Assembly: GCF_003385515.1 (NCBI RefSeq)
Contig: NZ_QNVT01000001.1
Coordinates: 124,001 to 188,000 of the forward strand
DNA length: 64,000 bases
Reading direction: 5' to 3'
From: Chryseobacterium pennae
GTDB lineage: Bacteria > Bacteroidota > Bacteroidia > Flavobacteriales > Weeksellaceae
The position numbers and the translations under genes were made by a program. Shown here piece by piece: positions 61,368 through 64,000 of the stretch (position 1 is its first letter; every line of letters starts with the position of its first letter). The notes below the pieces were generated by a model. That model was not told the origin of the DNA. It searched no databases and was given only the letters and a program-made list of their open reading frames with translations.

Positions 61368-62207
61368 ATGAAGTTTTCCGTACTCATCGCTCACTACAAC
61401 AATGCAGTATTGTTCAGGGACTGTTATGATTCTCTGCAGAAACAGACCTATGCTGACTGGGAAGCAGTTATTGTAGATGATGCCTCTTCAGAAAATGAAA
61501 AAAAGCAGATAAAAGCTATCATTGCAGGAGATGAAAGATTTAAGTTTTTTGAAAATGAAAAAAACAGTGGCGTAGGTGTTACAAAAAGCAGACTTATAGA
61601 GCTGGCTACCGGAGAGATTTGTGGTTTTGTAGATCCTGATGATGCCCTACTTCCCACAGCTATCGAAAAGGCTGTTCAGGTTTTTAAAAATAAAAAGAAA
61701 GTAGTACTTACCTACTCCCGCTTTATGGGATGCGATAAAGATCTGAAGCCTATTGCACCTTTTAAATCTGCCATGCAGGTAAGAAACGGAGATCCGTATT
61801 TCTTCAATTATCCCAATCAGATCAATCATTTTGTAACCTTCAGAAAGGAGGTCTATGAAAAGACGGAAAAAATGAATCCGGAATTAAGGATAGCAGAAGA
61901 TCAGGACCTTTACTTAAAAATGTATGAAAAAGGGGACGTTTATTTTATAGATGACACCAATTATCTTTACAGAGCCCACTCTGGAGGTATTTCTCAGAAT
62001 AACAACAAAGGTAAATCTTACGATTATTTTGCACAGGTTGTCCTGGCAACGATGAAAAGAAGGAACCTTACAAGCATCAACGGAAAAAAGATTCCGGAAA
62101 AGTACACCAACCATCAGGAGATCTTTGCTCTTTTAGAATATCAGCACGGAATTTGGTACAGGATAAAGAAAAATATAGCAATCACATTACAAAAACTTTT
62201 CAGATAA
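61368..62207 (+). CDS. Family 2 glycosyltransferase
   Basis: A 279-residue GT-A transferase: FSVLIAHYNNAVLFRDCYDS, VDDASSENEKKQIK, NSGVGVTKSRLIELATG and FVDPDDALLPTAIEKAV with the DxD near residue 88. RIAEDQDLYLKMYEKGDVYF carries the catalytic acidic residue. Its stop overlaps the next start by one base (TAATG). Confidence 0.92.
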   Translation: MKFSVLIAHYNNAVLFRDCYDSLQKQTYADWEAVIVDDASSENEKKQIKAIIAGDERFKFFENEKNSGVGVTKSRLIELATGEICGFVDPDDALLPTAIEKAVQVFKNKKKVVLTYSRFMGCDKDLKPIAPFKSAMQVRNGDPYFFNYPNQINHFVTFRKEVYEKTEKMNPELRIAEDQDLYLKMYEKGDVYFIDDTNYLYRAHSGGISQNNNKGKSYDYFAQVVLATMKRRNLTSINGKKIPEKYTNHQEIFALLEYQHGIWYRIKKNIAITLQKLFR

Positions 62208-63367
62208 TGTCAGAAAACAAGAAAATACAGGTTCTTTTCAGGCACCGCTCTATGGAAATGGGAGGGGTGGAAAAAGTTATTTTGAGCATGCTCAATAACC
62301 TTAATCCTGACAAATTTGACATTACGGTCTGCCTGAATCTGAACCAGGGAGAACTGAAAGATGAATTTCCAAAACATGTAAAAAAAGTATACCTGACGGA
62401 AGGAAAGGAAGATTTTTCACAAAATCCCCTTATTCATAAACTTCAGCTCATCCGCCGAAGACTGAAACTGTCAAGAGCATTGAAAGATCATAAGATATCC
62501 GACCGTATCCTGGGGAATAAAAAATTTGATATTGAGATTGCTCCAACTTATGCTGCTTTCTCATCCGTAATTCATTCCAGTAATAGAGTTTCAAAAAAAA
62601 TAGGCTGGTTCCACTCTGAAATCAATATTCCGGGAATGAAGCCATTAGTTTCAGATATTCTTAAAAACTTCCCTCAGTTTGACCATATGATCTACTGTTC
62701 TCAAAAGATCAAAGACATCATGCATCAATCTTACCCGGATCTGCAATATCCATCTGAGAGTGTAGTGATTAATGCTATTCCTATTGAAGAAATTAAAAGG
62801 AAAGCAGAAGAAAAAATAACCGATTTTCCTAAAGGGCCGGTTTTTGTTTCTGTAGGCCGTCTTCATACAAGAAAAGGGTATCATAAGCTTATTGACGCTC
62901 ACAAAAAACTTATGGATGAAGGGTTTAAACACAGCGTCATGGTTGTGGGTAATGGTGAAGAAATGAAAAATCTGACAGAACAGATTCAAGCCAATAATGT
63001 GCAGGATACCTTTATTTTATGTGGAAATAGAATGAATCCTTATCCTTACATCAAAAATGCAGATTACTTCATCCTTTCCTCAGAATCAGAGGCCTGGCCG
63101 CTGGTTGTTGCAGAAGCATTAATTCTTCAGACTCCCATTATTGCAACAGATACCGGCGATGTAGGAGTAATGGTAAGAGACAGGGAAACCGGATATCTCA
63201 TCAATTATGACACAAATGAGATGTATGAAGCAATGAAAACATTTCTGACAGATCCGGAACTTGTTTCCCATATCAGAAAAAATCTCGAAACTATAGAAGA
63301 CCAATTTGATAATCAGAAGATTTTCAATGCCGTGGAAGAGATCATTGAAAATCTTTATCAAAAATAA
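62207..63367 (+). CDS. Family 4 glycosyltransferase
   Basis: A 386-residue GT-B transferase. I start it at ATG 62,207 (MSENKKIQVLFRH), coupled to the preceding stop, rather than an earlier TTG inside that gene. MGGVEKVILSMLNNL is the donor-side glycine loop; VFVSVGRLHTRKGYHKLIDA opens the second domain, and SSESEAWPLVVAEALILQTP is the E-x7-E nucleotide-binding segment. It resembles enzymes that extend O-antigen or capsule chains. It ends against the convergent SDR gene without any gap. Confidence 0.94.
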   Translation: MSENKKIQVLFRHRSMEMGGVEKVILSMLNNLNPDKFDITVCLNLNQGELKDEFPKHVKKVYLTEGKEDFSQNPLIHKLQLIRRRLKLSRALKDHKISDRILGNKKFDIEIAPTYAAFSSVIHSSNRVSKKIGWFHSEINIPGMKPLVSDILKNFPQFDHMIYCSQKIKDIMHQSYPDLQYPSESVVINAIPIEEIKRKAEEKITDFPKGPVFVSVGRLHTRKGYHKLIDAHKKLMDEGFKHSVMVVGNGEEMKNLTEQIQANNVQDTFILCGNRMNPYPYIKNADYFILSSESEAWPLVVAEALILQTPIIATDTGDVGVMVRDRETGYLINYDTNEMYEAMKTFLTDPELVSHIRKNLETIEDQFDNQKIFNAVEEIIENLYQK

Positions 63368-64000
63368 TTATTGGGCAGAGTATCCTCCGTCTACAACCAG
63401 ATTTGAGCCTGTTATCCATCTTGCAGCATCAGAAAGCAAGAAAATACAGGCATTTGCCACATCTTCAGGTTTTCCAATTCCAAGCGGATGCTTTTTAAGG
63501 ATTTCCTCAGCAGCATCTTCACCAATGTTTTCAAACATTTTCTCCAGAATTGGAGTATTCACCATTGCCGGACTGATACTGTTGACCCTAATATTACTTC
63601 TTGAAAGCTCCATGGCCATAGAGCGTGCGCCTGAAATTACAGCTCCTTTACTCGATGAGTAGGCAGCCTTTCCGATTTCACCCACTATTCCTGCTACAGA
63701 GGATATAAATACAAAACTGGAAGTTTCGGTTTTATATTTTTTAAGGGATAAAACTTTCGCGATTTCAAAACCTGCAATTACATTCACCGCAAAGATATCC
63801 TGATACAACTGAGGCGTATGTTTTTTAAGTGGCAATGTTTTTTCCACTCCTGCACAGTGGATAAATCCAGCAATCTTACCCAAAATTGAGACCTTTTCAG
63901 CAATTAATTCTTCAAGATTTTCACATTGTGCGATATCAGCAATAATAGTTTCTACTTTAGTGTCCTGAGCCAGCATGGATACCGTTTTCTGCAGTTCTTC
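63368..64000 (-). CDS. Short-chain dehydrogenase/reductase (3-oxoacyl-ACP reductase-like), partial at 5' end
   Basis: The last ~210 residues of an SDR enzyme; the start is past the right edge. FIHCAGVEKTLPL is the NNAG-type strand, ISSVAGIVGEIGKAAYSSSK contains the catalytic Ser and Tyr-x3-Lys, and VNSISPAMVNTPILEKMFEN and GSNLVVDGGYSAQ close the protein. The N-terminal glycine loop is not visible. FabG-like reductases of this kind act on acyl chains or sugars. Beside an FkbH/ACP/MBOAT locus, a role in making the transferred acyl unit is possible. The stop codon abuts that of the convergent glycosyltransferase. Confidence 0.9.
   Translation of the reverse strand, partial: EELQKTVSMLAQDTKVETIIADIAQCENLEELIAEKVSILGKIAGFIHCAGVEKTLPLKKHTPQLYQDIFAVNVIAGFEIAKVLSLKKYKTETSSFVFISSVAGIVGEIGKAAYSSSKGAVISGARSMAMELSRSNIRVNSISPAMVNTPILEKMFENIGEDAAEEILKKHPLGIGKPEDVANACIFLLSDAARWITGSNLVVDGGYSAQ

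Noticed and set aside
1..64000. CRISPR arrays, insertion sequences, integrases, tRNA or rRNA genes
   Set aside because: I looked for repeated spacers, transposase motifs, inverted terminal repeats and cloverleaf-like sequences and saw none.

Overview
The window reads as a chromosomal segment of a Flavobacteriia member, most likely Chryseobacterium or a close Weeksellaceae relative. The evidence is low GC, two SusC/SusD pairs, a Bacteroidetes-type porin, BshC, a GYDIA-type GHMP kinase, an IF-2 with a long Gly/Gln/Asn-rich linker, almost no Shine-Dalgarno sequences, and several promoters of the TTG-N19/20-TAnnTTTG type. No rRNA, tRNA, CRISPR array, insertion sequence or phage gene was seen.

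Left part (1-29,073, mostly minus strand): the 5' part of a CzcA/CusA metal-efflux pump and a Cys-rich small protein; two unknown small genes; a SusC/SusD pair whose leader holds a recognisable SAM-I (S-box) riboswitch just downstream of a consensus promoter, with a separate small transcription unit further upstream (7399-7648); a secreted Ig-like protein; aroQ; pckA; a housekeeping run (porin, bshC, a LysM/periplasmic-binding-like protein, fabD, GHMP kinase); a second SusC/SusD pair with a palindrome inside its promoter; and the rimP-nusA-infB operon, which has an intrinsic terminator in its own leader.

Right part (29,289-64,000): a surface-polysaccharide locus of about 35 kb. The plus-strand arm encodes sugar-nucleotide synthesis (UDP-hexose dehydrogenase, RmlB, RmlA, a 3,4-ketoisomerase, a hexapeptide acetyltransferase and a DegT aminotransferase, that is, a dTDP-3-acetamido-3,6-dideoxyhexose pathway), an ABC exporter (Wzm/Wzt-like), an AsnB-type amidotransferase and about thirteen glycosyltransferases or similar proteins, including four tandem paralogues at 47,685-51,907.

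The minus-strand arm (51,919-61,144) is a decoration module: an FkbH-like HAD protein, an acyl carrier protein, two MBOAT acyltransferases each followed by an SGNH/DltD-like partner, an OafA-type acyltransferase and a methyltransferase. Both MBOATs end in a Tyr-containing hexapeptide (FIYFQF, FMYAMF) that matches the acyl-shuttle motif known from Dlt-type systems. The inference is a Dlt-like route in which FkbH loads a C3 (glyceryl-type) unit on the carrier protein, MBOAT moves it to its own C-terminal tyrosine outside the membrane, and the SGNH partner passes it to the polysaccharide. This is the most interesting candidate system in the window; the SAM-riboswitch-controlled SusCD pair is second.
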